Source: Anaeromyxobacter oryzae (GTDB lineage: Bacteria; Myxococcota; Myxococcia; Myxococcales; Anaeromyxobacteraceae). From it: DNA of 64,000 nucleotides. The translations under genes were made by a program, and so were the position numbers. Location: assembly GCF_023169945.1 (NCBI RefSeq), contig NZ_AP025591.1, positions 310,001 to 374,000 of the forward strand. Reading direction: 5' to 3'. This document shows, piece after piece, positions 16,006 through 23,192 of the stretch (position 1 is the stretch's first letter; the number at the start of each line of letters is the position of its first letter). The notes under the pieces were generated by a model that saw nothing but the letters and a program-made list of their open reading frames with translations, was not told the origin of the DNA and searched no databases.

Positions 16006-17526
16006 ATGCCGCCGGCTCTCGGCGGTGCGGGGGCGCAGATGGCGACCGAGCTCCTCAGTGCCGTGGACGCCGCGTGGCTCCACATGGATCGGCGCGAGAA
16101 CACCGCCGACGTCGTCGCGGTGCTCTCGTTCGCGGACCGCGTGTCGATGCGCGAGCTCCGGCCGGTGATCGTGCGGCGGCTGCTCGCGCACGCGCGCTTC
16201 CGGCAGCGCGTCGTGCACGGCGGGCCGTTCGGGCTCGGGTACGCGGCCTGGGAGGACGATCCGGACTTCTCCCTCGGGCGGCACCTCTCCCGCCGTCGCA
16301 TCGGCCCCGGCCACGAGGCGCTGCAGGCCTTCGTCGGCGAGGTCGCGACGGAGCCGCTCGACCCGCTCCACCCGCTCTGGCGCGTCCATCTCGTCGACCG
16401 CGGCGGCCGCGGCAGCGCCGTCGTGGTCAAGGTGCACCACTGCGTGGGCGACGGCTTCGCGCTCGTCGCCGTGCTCCTGTCGCTCGTGGACGAGCCGCCG
16501 CCCACCCGCCGGAAGCACCCGCAGGCCCTGCGCCGACCGCCCGCGCTCGCGCTGGTGGAGCACCCCGGGGAGACGCTCCGCGCGGCGCTGCACGATCCCG
16601 CGCGCGCGCTCGACGTGCTCGGCACGTCCGGCGTGTTCGCCGCCACGCTCGCGCGGCTCGCGGCGCTCCCGGCGGACCCCGCCACGGCGCTGAAGCGGCC
16701 GCTGTCCGGCGAGCGGCGGGTCGCGTGGTCCGGACCGCTCCCGCTCCGGACGGTCCGCGACGCGGGCCAGGCCCGCGGCGCGACGGTGAACGACCTCCTC
16801 ATCGGCGCGCTCACGGGGGCGCTCCGGGCGTGGCTCGGCGCGACCGGCGACGGCGTCGGCCACCGCGAGGTGCGGGCGATCGTACCGGTGAACCTGCGCC
16901 CGCTCGACGGGCCGGCGGCGCTCGGGAACGCGTTCGGGCTCGTGTTCCTCGACCTGCCGATCGGCGCGGCGACCGCCGAGGACCGGGTCGCCGCGCTCCA
17001 CGCGCGCATGCGGGAGCTGAAGCGCCGGCCGGACGCGGTGGTGACGTTCGGCGTCCTCGCCGCGCTGGGGCGGATCCCGGTCGCCGCGGAGCAGCTGGTC
17101 AACGCGTTCTTCACGTCCAAGGCCTCGCTCGTCGTGACGAACGTGCCCGGCCCCCCGCGGAAGCTGCACCTCGCCGGCCACCGGCTCGACGACGTCATGT
17201 TCTGGGTGCCGAGCCCGTCGCGCCTCGCGCTCGGGGTCAGCATCCTCAGCTACGCGGGCGCGGTGCGCGTCGGCGTCCGGGCGGACGCGGCGGCGCTGCC
17301 CGACCCGGCAGGCCTCGTGGCGCGGTTCGAGGCGGAGCTGGCGGAGCTGTGCGAGCCCGCGAAGGCGTCCGCCCCGGCGCGCGCACGGGCGTCGGCGGCG
17401 GCGCCCGGCCGCGGCGACGGGAGCACGGTCGCGGTGCCTGCGCCCGCCGGAGCCGCACCGGGACCGCTCCCCGCCGCCGTGCCGGACCCGCAGCCGGCGG
17501 CGGCGCCGGCGCCGCTCCCGGCGTGA
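16006..17526 (+). CDS. Wax ester synthase / diacylglycerol O-acyltransferase (WS/DGAT)
   Basis: A 506-residue acyltransferase that esterifies diacylglycerol or fatty alcohols with acyl-CoA to make storage lipids. The catalytic motif HHxxxDG is HHCVGDG at residues 144-150. The N-terminal LSAVDAAWLHMD segment, the PLDPLHPLWRVHLVD segment before the motif and VPVNLRPLDGPAALGNAFG later on are family hallmarks. The last 60 residues are Ala/Pro-rich and probably disordered. The start chosen has GGAGGA upstream; an ATG at 16039 is an alternative and would remove 11 residues. Followed by a BtaA-like gene, so the locus handles diacylglycerol. Confidence 0.93.
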   Translation: MPPALGGAGAQMATELLSAVDAAWLHMDRRENTADVVAVLSFADRVSMRELRPVIVRRLLAHARFRQRVVHGGPFGLGYAAWEDDPDFSLGRHLSRRRIGPGHEALQAFVGEVATEPLDPLHPLWRVHLVDRGGRGSAVVVKVHHCVGDGFALVAVLLSLVDEPPPTRRKHPQALRRPPALALVEHPGETLRAALHDPARALDVLGTSGVFAATLARLAALPADPATALKRPLSGERRVAWSGPLPLRTVRDAGQARGATVNDLLIGALTGALRAWLGATGDGVGHREVRAIVPVNLRPLDGPAALGNAFGLVFLDLPIGAATAEDRVAALHARMRELKRRPDAVVTFGVLAALGRIPVAAEQLVNAFFTSKASLVVTNVPGPPRKLHLAGHRLDDVMFWVPSPSRLALGVSILSYAGAVRVGVRADAAALPDPAGLVARFEAELAELCEPAKASAPARARASAAAPGRGDGSTVAVPAPAGAAPGPLPAAVPDPQPAAAPAPLPA

Positions 17527-17584
17527 GCGCCCGAGGGCGCCGCTCGACCGACCGGCGCTCGATGGTCGACCTCGCGTTCCACCC

Positions 17585-18751
17585 ATGGTCTCCTCGGTGG
17601 TGATGGCCCCGTCGCCCGCCCGCGCCGCGCCCGCACCTCTCCCCGCGACCGACCTCCGGACCGCTCCGTTCTTCCAGGGCATCGGCTACTCGTCGGTGTG
17701 GGAGGACGAGCGCGTCGTCGAGCTCGGGCTGCGGCCGCGGCCGGGCGAGCGCGCGCTCGCGATCACCTCCGGCGGGTGCTTCGCGCTGCAGCTCCTGCTC
17801 GCCGACGCCGGCGAGGTGATCGCCCTCGACTTCAATCCGCACCAGACCGCGCTCCTCGCCCTGAAGACCGCGGCGCTCCGGACGCTCGACGAGGCCGAGG
17901 TCTGGGCGGCGCTGGGGCTCCGCCCGGCGCGAGATCGCGCCGCACTCTACGGCCGCGCCCGGGCCGCCCTCGCGCCGGTGGACCGGGCGTACTGGGACGC
18001 GCGCGGGCAGGTGATCGCCCGCGGCGCGGCCCTGGCGGGCAAGCAGGACCGCTACCTCCACGCGATCGGACGCGCCGTCACGCTCCTCCAGGGGGAGCGC
18101 CGGGTCCGGACGCTCCTCGAGCAGGACGACGCCGCCCGGCAGCGGAGGTTCTACGACGAGGAGTGGAACGGCCTCGCCTGGCGCGCGCTCCTCGGCGTCG
18201 CCTTCAGCCGGTTCGTCCTCGACCGCGCGTTCGACCCGAGCCACTTCACCTACGCGCGGGAGGGATCGCCCGCGCCGCGCTTCCGGGCCGCCGTCGAGCG
18301 GCTCCTCCGCGAGGTGCCCGCGCGAGAGAACTTCTACCTGCACTACCTGTTCCGTCGGACGTACCCCGACGACCGCCGCTGCCCCGCCTGGCTCCGCCGC
18401 GGCGCGCCGGCGACGCTCCGCGCCCGCCTCGACCGGCTCCGGCCGGCGACGGGCGATCTCGAGGCCTGGCTCGCCGCGGCGCCCGACGCGAGCGTCGACG
18501 TCTTCAGCCTCTCGAACTGCTTCGACTGGATGCCCGAGGAGCGGTTCGAGGCGCTCCTCCGCGACCTGGTCCGCGTCGCCCGCCCCGGCGCGCGCCTCTG
18601 CGCGTGGACCAACCTCGTCAACACGCGGCGGGAGCCGCCGCGCGGCCGCTTCCCGGAGATCGTCGTCGAGGACGCGATCGCGCGCGCCGTGGACGACGGG
18701 TGCCGCACGCCGGGGTACTCCGGCTGCCTCGTCGCGACGGTCCGGAAGTAG
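17585..18751 (+). CDS. BtaA-like S-adenosylmethionine:diacylglycerol 3-amino-3-carboxypropyltransferase (DUF3419)
   Basis: A 388-residue protein of the DUF3419 family. BtaA moves the aminocarboxypropyl group of SAM onto diacylglycerol, giving diacylglyceryl-homoserine, the precursor of betaine lipids. Seen: SSVWEDERVVELGL (36-49), the SAM-binding ITSGGCFALQLL (60-71) and ALDFNPHQTALLALK (80-94), and VFSLSNCFDWMPEERFEALL in the C-terminal half. No BtaB-type N-methyltransferase is nearby. The stop is 2 bp from the psd start, so the two are probably made together. A Met at residue 7 is an alternative start. The substrate could be a different acceptor; only the family is certain. Confidence 0.85.
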   Translation: MVSSVVMAPSPARAAPAPLPATDLRTAPFFQGIGYSSVWEDERVVELGLRPRPGERALAITSGGCFALQLLLADAGEVIALDFNPHQTALLALKTAALRTLDEAEVWAALGLRPARDRAALYGRARAALAPVDRAYWDARGQVIARGAALAGKQDRYLHAIGRAVTLLQGERRVRTLLEQDDAARQRRFYDEEWNGLAWRALLGVAFSRFVLDRAFDPSHFTYAREGSPAPRFRAAVERLLREVPARENFYLHYLFRRTYPDDRRCPAWLRRGAPATLRARLDRLRPATGDLEAWLAAAPDASVDVFSLSNCFDWMPEERFEALLRDLVRVARPGARLCAWTNLVNTRREPPRGRFPEIVVEDAIARAVDDGCRTPGYSGCLVATVRK

Positions 18752-18753
18752 CG

Positions 18754-19614
18754 ATGGAGGCCTTCCTCGACTGGCTCCACGCGAGCGCCGCCGGGAGGCG
18801 GCTCCGGCCGCTGCTCACCCGATCGCGCGCGCTCCACGCCGCGGTCGGCGCGCTCGCGGGCAGCCGCGCCTCCGCGCCGCTCGTGCCCTGGCTCGTGTCG
18901 CGGTACGGGATCGACCTCTCCGACGCGGTGATCCCGCCGGGCGGCTTCCCGACGCTGAACGCGCTCTTCACCCGCGCGCTCGCGCCCGGCGCCCGGCCCA
19001 TCGACCCGGATCCGGACGCGCTCGTCTCGCCGGCGGATGCGCGGCTGCTCGTGACCGCGCCCGTCGGCGGCGGGACGCGCCTCGTCGTGAAGGGGGTCGC
19101 GTTCGACCTCGCGACGCTGGTCGCGGACGCGGCGCTCGCGCGGACCCTCGCCGGCGGAAGCGCGGCGATCTTCCGGCTCTACGTCGCCGACTGCCACCGC
19201 CTCGTCTTCCCGTGCGCCGGGGTACCCTCCGCGCCGCGGCTCGTCCCGGGCGGCTATGGCTCGGTCTCGCCGCGGCCCGGGAACGAGGCGCCGTTCTACG
19301 TGCTGAACCGCCGGACGGTGACGACGCTCGAGGCCGAGCGCTTCGGCCGCCTCGTCCTCGTCGACGTGGGCGGGTTCCTCGTCGGCTCGATCCGGCATCT
19401 CGCGACCCCGGGCGTGGCGGTCGCGAAGGGCGCGCCGCGCAGCGCGTTCGCCTTCGGCGGATCCACACTGGTGCTGCTCGCCGGCCCCGGCGTCCTCCGG
19501 TTCGACCCGGCGGTCGTCGCCGCGAGCGCGCGGGGCGCGGAGACGGCCGTGAGGATCGGACGGGCGATCGCGTGGGCGACCGCCCCCGTCACCCCGGCCC
19601 TCTCCCCCCGCTGA
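18754..19614 (+). CDS. psd: Phosphatidylserine decarboxylase-like pyruvoyl enzyme
   Basis: A 286-residue self-cleaving decarboxylase. The cleavage motif FGGST puts the break between Gly236 and Ser237, which would become the pyruvoyl group. The Asp in VSPADARLLV and the His in ADCHRLVFP are in the places of the Psd maturation triad. Psd normally makes phosphatidylethanolamine from phosphatidylserine. Being next to a BtaA-like gene, it could instead act on a homoserine-type lipid (inference). The last residues, TPVTPALSPR region, and the stop codon are encoded by a REP-like repeat, so the original C-terminus has been replaced or extended. Confidence 0.88.
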   Translation: MEAFLDWLHASAAGRRLRPLLTRSRALHAAVGALAGSRASAPLVPWLVSRYGIDLSDAVIPPGGFPTLNALFTRALAPGARPIDPDPDALVSPADARLLVTAPVGGGTRLVVKGVAFDLATLVADAALARTLAGGSAAIFRLYVADCHRLVFPCAGVPSAPRLVPGGYGSVSPRPGNEAPFYVLNRRTVTTLEAERFGRLVLVDVGGFLVGSIRHLATPGVAVAKGAPRSAFAFGGSTLVLLAGPGVLRFDPAVVAASARGAETAVRIGRAIAWATAPVTPALSPR

Positions 19615-19629
19615 CGCGCGGGGAGAGGG
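19583..19629. repeat. REP-like palindromic element, copy 2
   Basis: The head CCCCCGTCACCCCGG and arm CCCTCTCCCC match copy 1 at 7611. The arm pairs with GGGGAGAGGG at 19620-19629. It lies across the ends of two convergent genes: it supplies the last ten or so codons and stop of psd on the plus strand and the last codons and stop of the RND exporter on the minus strand. It may also act as a two-way terminator. Confidence 0.75.
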
Positions 19630-22015
19630 AGGACGTCCGGCGCTCCCGCGTCGCCAGCGGCCGCAGGTGCACGAGCAGGAGCGGCGTCAGGAACAGGTCC
19701 GCGAACACGGCGGCCCCGAGCGTCGCGGCGATGAGCGCGCCGAGCCGCGCCGGGCCGAGGAAGCCGGAGAGGAGCAGCAGCCCGAAGCCGGCCGAGACCG
19801 CGGCGCCCGAGACCAGCATCGGGACCCCGACTTCGCCGAGCGCGGCGTGGGTGGCGGCGCGGTGCGCCTCCGCCGGCGGGAGGTGCGCCGCCGCCGTCGC
19901 GTGGTGCTCGCGGAACCGGGTGAGGAGCTGGATGGTGTCGTCGTCCGCGATCACGAGCGTGATCGAGAACGCCATCACCGTCACCGGCGAGAGCGGGATC
20001 CCCGTCGCGCCCATGAACGCGAGGACGAGCAGGACCGGCGAGGCGTTCGGGACGAGCCCCACGAGCCCGAGCCTCCAGGAGCGCAGCGCCACGCTCATCA
20101 GGACGAGCGAGAGCAGGATCGCGGCGCCGAAGCTCGCGGCGAGACCTCCGAGGAGCTGCTGGCTCACGTCCTGGAACAGCACGAGCTGCCCCGTGGCGGC
20201 GAGCCGGAGGCGCGGGGCGCCGGGGTCCGCCGCGAGCCGCACCCGCTCCGCGGCGACCCACGCCTCGACCGCCTCCACGATCGCGTCGGTGCGCGCCACC
20301 CCGACGTCGAGCACCCGCCCGACCGCGGCGAGCGCGCGGCGGTCGGGGGAGAGGACGTCGAGCGTCACCCGCCGATCGCCGAGCGCCTCCAGGACCTGCG
20401 CCATCGCCTCCGGCGAGGCCGGGAGCCCGTCGCCGTCGCCCTCGCCCGCGACGAGCGCGTACGCGGGCCGGACGAAGTCGCCGAGCGCGTTCGCCTGGCG
20501 GATCTCCGGGAAGCTCCGGAGGAAGGCCGCGGCGCGGTCGGCGAGCCGGACGGCGGCGGGATCGAGGGCGCCGCCGGGCGCGTCCGCCTCCACGTGGATG
20601 GCGATGGGGACGATCCCCCCGATCGCCGCCTCGGCGCGGGCGATCTCGCGGGCGACCTCCGAGCCGGGCCGCAGGTCGTCGAACACGCGGTACTCGATGC
20701 GCACGCGCGTCGCGAGGAGGCCGGCGGCCGCGAGGACCAGCGCGGCGCCGGCGACGACGCGGCGCGGGTGGGAGAAGGCCTGGCGCTCCATCCAGGCGGT
20801 CGCCGCCGCGGCGCGGCCGAGCGCCCACGGCGGCGCGCGGACCGCCGGCGCGCGGCGCACCGTCCCGCGGAGCACGAGCGGGAGGACGAGCGCGTTCGCG
20901 AGCCACGCGAGCGGCATCGCGATCGCGGTGATCACCGCGAACTGGATCACCGCGGTCATCCGGACCGCGACGAGCGTGAGGAACCCCGCCCCGAGGACCA
21001 GCTCGGTGACGAGGCACGGGACGACGGTGCGGGTCATCGCGCCGGCGAGCGCGCCGGCCGGCGCCGCCCCCGCGCGCAGCTCCGCGTGCAGCTCGGACAG
21101 GATGTGGACGCTGTCCGCGACCGAGACGATGACGACGACCACCGGCATCATCCCCATGAGCGCCCCGAGCGGCCACCCGAGGAGCCCCAGCACGCCGTAG
21201 CTCCAGACCAGCGCGGCGAGGATCGCCGCGAGGCCGCCCGCCGCCGCTGCGGCGCTGCGGAAGGCGAGGACGAGGAGGAGGAGCACGGCGCCGATCGCGA
21301 GCGGCACGAGGCGCGAGACGTCCTCGTTCACGAGCGCGGCGATGCGGGCGCGGACCGCGGGGAGGCCGGAGAGGGTGAGCGCCTGGCCCGGGCGCGCGTG
21401 CCGGCCGAGGACGGCCTGCGCGGCGCGGACGAAGGTCTGCCGCCCGGCGTCGCTGCCCGCCGTCGCGCGGTCGAGGTCGGCGAGGATCGCGACGCTCCGG
21501 CCGTCCGGGGCGAAGACGTTCCAGGCGAGCAGCCGGTCCTCCCGGGCCGCCGCCGCCCGCAGGCGCAGCTCGCCGGCCGGGAGCTCCGGCGAGAGCAGCC
21601 GCTCGCGCGCGGGGCCGAAAGGGGTCCGCACGCCGTGCTCGACCGATGCCGGGCCGACGACGCGCGTGACGCCCTTGACGCGGCCGACGTCCGCCTCGAG
21701 CGCGGCGAGGCGCGCCACTCCGGCGGGCGTGAAGAGGTCGTCCGCCTCGACGATCACGACGGCGCGCGCGTCCTCGCCCGGGAACCGGGCCTTGAAGCGG
21801 TCGTACTCGGCGCGCTGCCGGTCCCAGATCGGGAAGAGCTGCTCGAGGGAGAAGTCCGGGCGCACCCGGGCCGCGGCGACGCCGAGGACCGCGGTGAGCG
21901 CGAGCGCCGCCGCCGCGAACGGCGCCGGCCGCGCGACGAGGCGCGCGTACACGCGCGCGACCTGGCCGCCCTCGTGCCGCATGGCCCGCGCCTCCGGCTG
22001 CCCGCCCCCGTCCAT
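19589..22015 (-). CDS. RND/MMPL-superfamily lipid exporter
   Basis: An 808-residue inner-membrane transporter with the doubled RND plan: one helix, a large periplasmic loop, five helices, then the same again. Seen: the first loop after VLGVAAARVRPDFSLEQLFP, helices with VVVVIVSVADSVHILSEL (first half) and MAFSITLVIADDDTIQLLTRF (second half). These Asp-containing helices match the proton relay of MMPL/HpnN-like proteins, which move lipids or hopanoids to the outer membrane. The start at 22015 was chosen because longer starts would overlap the divergent GNAT gene. Its C-terminal SLSPRVSGGRGPG comes from the REP-like repeat. It converges on the lipid genes, which suggests a lipid cargo. Confidence 0.88.
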   Translation of the reverse strand: MDGGGQPEARAMRHEGGQVARVYARLVARPAPFAAAALALTAVLGVAAARVRPDFSLEQLFPIWDRQRAEYDRFKARFPGEDARAVVIVEADDLFTPAGVARLAALEADVGRVKGVTRVVGPASVEHGVRTPFGPARERLLSPELPAGELRLRAAAAREDRLLAWNVFAPDGRSVAILADLDRATAGSDAGRQTFVRAAQAVLGRHARPGQALTLSGLPAVRARIAALVNEDVSRLVPLAIGAVLLLLVLAFRSAAAAAGGLAAILAALVWSYGVLGLLGWPLGALMGMMPVVVVIVSVADSVHILSELHAELRAGAAPAGALAGAMTRTVVPCLVTELVLGAGFLTLVAVRMTAVIQFAVITAIAMPLAWLANALVLPLVLRGTVRRAPAVRAPPWALGRAAAATAWMERQAFSHPRRVVAGAALVLAAAGLLATRVRIEYRVFDDLRPGSEVAREIARAEAAIGGIVPIAIHVEADAPGGALDPAAVRLADRAAAFLRSFPEIRQANALGDFVRPAYALVAGEGDGDGLPASPEAMAQVLEALGDRRVTLDVLSPDRRALAAVGRVLDVGVARTDAIVEAVEAWVAAERVRLAADPGAPRLRLAATGQLVLFQDVSQQLLGGLAASFGAAILLSLVLMSVALRSWRLGLVGLVPNASPVLLVLAFMGATGIPLSPVTVMAFSITLVIADDDTIQLLTRFREHHATAAAHLPPAEAHRAATHAALGEVGVPMLVSGAAVSAGFGLLLLSGFLGPARLGALIAATLGAAVFADLFLTPLLLVHLRPLATRERRTSSLSPRVSGGRGPG

Positions 22016-22049
22016 GACCGGAGTATCCTGCGCCGAAGGAGGGTGCGTC

Positions 22050-23129
22050 ATGCCGGAACTGCGCGTGGCCCCGGCGGGGCCCGGGGAGCTCGAGGCCTTC
22101 GTCGATCTCGCGGCCGCGCTGCGCGGCGGCGATCCCGACTTCATCCCGCCGTTCCGGGCCTCGGCGCTCGGGGAGGTCGCCGGGGCGGCAGTCCCGGGCG
22201 GCGCGATCCAGCCCTACCTCGCCCGGCGCGGCGGCACGCCGGTCGGCCGGGTGGCCGCGCTCGTCCATCCGCGGCTCCTCGACGAGGCCGGTCGCGCCCT
22301 CGGGCAGGTCGGGTTCTACGAATGCGCCGACGATCCGGAGGCGGCCGCCGCGCTCCTCGCCGCCGCGACCGGGTGGCTCCGCGCCCGGGGCTGCGCGCGG
22401 GCGGTCGGGCCGATGAACGGCGGCGCGCACCGCGCGTACCGCCTCCTCACGCACGGCTTCGACACCGACCCGTACCTCACGGAGCCCCGGACGCCGCCGC
22501 GCTACGTGGACCACTTCGAGGCGGCCGGGTTCGCGCCGGTGTTCCGCTGGACCGCGCACGAGCAGGGTCGCGACGCCGTGGCGGCGCTCGCGCGCACGAT
22601 GGCCCACGTCGCCCGCCGAGCGCCCTGGCGGATCGAGCCGCTCGAGGACCGCGACCCGGCCGCCGTGCTCCCGCGGCTGCACGCGCTGCTCGATCGTGCC
22701 TGGGCCGGCTATCCGGGCTACGTGCCGTTCCCGCTCGACGAGCTGGCGCGGCTGTTCGGGCCGCTGCTCGTCGTCCTGCCGCCCCGGCACCTCCAGCTCG
22801 TCGTCGACGCCGGGGGGCGGGACGTCGGCTTCGGCTACATGCTGCCGGACTGGATCGACGAGGTGCGCGCGCTCAGCGGCGAGGCCGCGGGCTGGGGCCG
22901 CTGGATGGGCGGTCCGCTCCCGCGCCGGGTCGTCTTCCACACCGTGGCGGTCGCGCCGGAGGCCCGGAGCGGCGCGGCGGTCGCGGGCCTCGTGGCGGCG
23001 GGCTGCCGCGACGCGCTCGACGCGGGCTACGAGCGCTTCGTGTTCGCGCTCACCCGCGCCGACTTCCGGGCGCACGTGCGGCGGTTCCCGGCGACGCGGT
23101 GCTATGCGCTGTACGGGCGGGAGCTGTGA
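22050..23129 (+). CDS. GNAT-fold N-acyltransferase-like protein
   Basis: A 359-residue protein with two GNAT-like halves. The N-terminal half has GDPDFIPPFRAS and a strand-turn region GGTPVGRVAALVHPRLLD; the middle has AVGPMNGGAHRAYRLL; the C-terminal half has VVFHTVAVAPEARSGAAVAGL, which fits the acyl-CoA binding region of GNAT proteins. Residue 1 is the ATG after a strong AAGGAGG (22037-22043). TATCCT at 22024-22029 may be the -10 box. It is divergent from the RND exporter, 34 bp apart. The substrate is unknown; it could modify an amine on a lipid or small molecule. Confidence 0.75.
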   Translation: MPELRVAPAGPGELEAFVDLAAALRGGDPDFIPPFRASALGEVAGAAVPGGAIQPYLARRGGTPVGRVAALVHPRLLDEAGRALGQVGFYECADDPEAAAALLAAATGWLRARGCARAVGPMNGGAHRAYRLLTHGFDTDPYLTEPRTPPRYVDHFEAAGFAPVFRWTAHEQGRDAVAALARTMAHVARRAPWRIEPLEDRDPAAVLPRLHALLDRAWAGYPGYVPFPLDELARLFGPLLVVLPPRHLQLVVDAGGRDVGFGYMLPDWIDEVRALSGEAAGWGRWMGGPLPRRVVFHTVAVAPEARSGAAVAGLVAAGCRDALDAGYERFVFALTRADFRAHVRRFPATRCYALYGREL

Positions 23130-23159
23130 TCCGCCTACGGCACGGTTCACGAACCTCCT

Positions 23160-23190
23160 GGAGCTGCGGTCGCTGGCCGCAGCGGGCTCC
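23160..23190. terminator. Hairpin between convergent GNAT and dikinase genes
   Basis: GCTGCGG (23163-23169) pairs with CCGCAGC (23177-23183) over a 7-nt loop; flanking GGAG and CTCC can extend it. It lies in the 63-bp gap between two convergent stops, so it can serve both transcripts. Confidence 0.6.
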
Positions 23191-23192
23191 AT

